Origin: Gemmatimonadota bacterium
GTDB taxonomy: Bacteria; Gemmatimonadota; Gemmatimonadetes; Longimicrobiales; Gaopeijiaceae
Reading direction: 5' to 3'
NCBI GenBank assembly: GCA_018678395.1
Contig: JAHHMJ010000339.1
Coordinates: 1 to 5,670 of the forward strand
Length of the DNA stretch: 5,670 bases
The position numbers were made by a program, and so were the translations under genes. Positions 4,839-5,670 of this stretch are shown here, one piece after another (position 1 is the stretch's first letter; every line of letters starts with the position of its first letter). A model generated the notes under the pieces. It had not been told where the DNA came from. It saw only the letters and a program-made list of their open reading frames with translations, and did not search any database.

Positions 4839-5670
4839 GTGACCGACCGCAGCCCGTCCGACCACCTGAGCGCCGAGCGGATGCAGGCGTTCCTCGACGG
4901 GGAACTCCCCGCCGTGGACGCGCGCTCCGTCGAGGCGCACGTGGGGGATTGCGCCCGGTGCCGCGCAGAGCTGTCGACCTGGGAGAGCCTGTTCGACGAT
5001 CTCGGGGATCTGCCCGTACTGGCACCGTCCACATCGTTCCAGGATCGGATCCTCGAGGCGACGCCTCGCAAGTCGGCTCGGGCGGCCCGTGCCGCGACCG
5101 ATATGTCGCACATCGCCCCCGGTCGGCTGCAGGATTACCTGGAGGGCCGACTGGCGGCTCGCGCCGCCACGTCGATGGACTCCCATCTCGACACCTGCGC
5201 GGTGTGCCGCTCCGAACTGGCCGCCTTCCGGGCGGTCGGAATGGCGCTCGACGCCCTGCCCGCACTGGAGCCGTCACCCGAATTCGGAGAACGGGTGCTG
5301 GCGGCGTGGCGGGTCGAACAGATGGCGGCCGTCGCCATGGCGCCGACGACCCGGTGGGGCCGCGTGGCAGCCTGGGCGAGGAGCCGAGCGCCCTCGTCTC
5401 GCCAGGGTTGGGCGGCCGCCATGGGCGTCGCTACGGCTCCGGCCGTCATCCTGCTCCTGATCGTCCGAGCCGTGTTCTCGCACCCGCTCGTCACGATCGG
5501 GAATCTGGGCGCCTTCGTTCGCCTCCAGGCGGGCGACCTCTTCGGCGCCCTCGCGACGCGTGGCGCCGCGCTGTTGCAGACCGTGGGTCTCGACGCCGCG
5601 GCACGCTCCGCGTTCGAACTGCTCTCTTCGCCACCCGTGGCGGCCGGTGCCGCCACCGTGGCCTCGGGTC
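4839..5670 (+). CDS. Membrane-anchored anti-sigma factor with two tandem zinc-finger (zf-HC2/ZAS) domains, 3' end outside window
   Basis: Likely cognate anti-sigma factor of the adjacent ECF sigma: cytoplasmic zinc domains bind the sigma factor and a membrane segment links it to an envelope signal. GTG start at 4839 with AGGA eight bases upstream; 277 codons are visible and the frame is still open at the edge. Domain 1 has H9, H34, C38 and C41 (AHVGDCARCRAEL); domain 2 has H91, H116, C120 and C123 (SHLDTCAVCRSEL). Each shows the H-x24-H-x3-C-x2-C spacing of ChrR-type ZAS domains, each preceded by a LDGEL/LEGRL helix. After a basic/Ala-rich linker (about 158-188) comes a transmembrane helix (about 190-213, APAVILLLIVRAVF), then a mostly apolar region with amphipathic stretches. 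PPVAAGAATVASG at the edge may begin a second transmembrane segment. Some zf-HC2 membrane proteins do not act as anti-sigma factors; the sigma neighbour makes that role the best reading. Confidence 0.88.
   Translation, partial: MTDRSPSDHLSAERMQAFLDGELPAVDARSVEAHVGDCARCRAELSTWESLFDDLGDLPVLAPSTSFQDRILEATPRKSARAARAATDMSHIAPGRLQDYLEGRLAARAATSMDSHLDTCAVCRSELAAFRAVGMALDALPALEPSPEFGERVLAAWRVEQMAAVAMAPTTRWGRVAAWARSRAPSSRQGWAAAMGVATAPAVILLLIVRAVFSHPLVTIGNLGAFVRLQAGDLFGALATRGAALLQTVGLDAAARSAFELLSSPPVAAGAATVASG
4863..5063 (+). repeat. Anti-sigma zinc domain, repeat unit 1
   Basis: Codes for residues 9-75 of the anti-sigma protein (H9, H34, C38, C41, then LGDLPVLAPS and FQDRILEA). It aligns without gaps to unit 2 at an offset of exactly 82 residues (246 bp). 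Confidence 0.75.
5109..5309 (+). repeat. Anti-sigma zinc domain, repeat unit 2
   Basis: Codes for residues 91-157 (H91, H116, C120, C123, then LDALPALEPS and FGERVLAA). By hand count 26 of 67 positions are identical to unit 1 with no gap, including all four presumed zinc ligands and the Leu-Pro-x-Leu-x-Pro-Ser segment behind the finger. Confidence 0.75.

Noticed and set aside
4334..5113. 259-codon - strand frame across the sigma and anti-sigma genes
   Set aside because: It crosses two genes with clear domain motifs on the other strand and has low-complexity Arg/Ser content, so it is a shadow frame.
1..5670. Search for CRISPR arrays, tRNA or rRNA genes, transposases and integration sites
   Set aside because: No spaced direct repeats, no tRNA-like cloverleaf arms or rRNA signatures, no terminal inverted repeats and no recombinase motifs were seen; coding density and codon bias are uniform.

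Overview
This is a gene-dense, strongly GC-rich bacterial window with a strong G/C preference at third codon positions. It holds five protein-coding genes and no RNA genes, insertion sequences, CRISPR arrays or other mobile-element signals. The mix suggests a Gram-negative, menaquinone-using bacterium: two exported M16 peptidase subunits with signal peptides, a UbiE/MenG methyltransferase with no ubiquinone genes in view, and an ECF sigma factor followed by a membrane zinc-finger anti-sigma protein. Gemmatimonadota is my best guess from the protein style, but it is an inference; Acidobacteriota, Myxococcota or a related high-GC group remain possible.

Layout. Positions 64-3242 (+ strand) carry two M16 metallopeptidase-family genes overlapping by four bases (ATGA). 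The first has the zinc motif HLLEH. The second has lost it but keeps the Arg/Tyr pair that the first lacks, so together they look like a heterodimeric periplasmic M16B protease. The second gene runs 41 bp into the 3' end of a convergent menG/ubiE gene (3202-3930, - strand), the last methylation step of menaquinone synthesis. A 97-bp divergent intergenic region (3931-4027) follows, holding a perfect 14-bp palindrome, two smaller dyads and a promoter-like TGAAGT-N16-CGTA.

From 4058 to the right edge (+ strand) is a regulatory pair: an ECF-type sigma factor, then after a 106-bp gap a GTG-started gene that is cut off by the window end. The latter has two complete tandem zinc anti-sigma domains exactly 82 residues apart, then a transmembrane helix. 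The gap has its own promoter-like CGAAAC-N17-CGTA, similar to the one upstream of the sigma gene, so the sigma factor may control both genes.

Functionally these are three modules: envelope proteolysis, quinone biosynthesis, and an envelope-linked sigma/anti-sigma switch. Nothing in the sequence ties them to one pathway. Most of the window is conventional. The most distinctive points are the split active site of the M16 pair and the duplicated anti-sigma domain.
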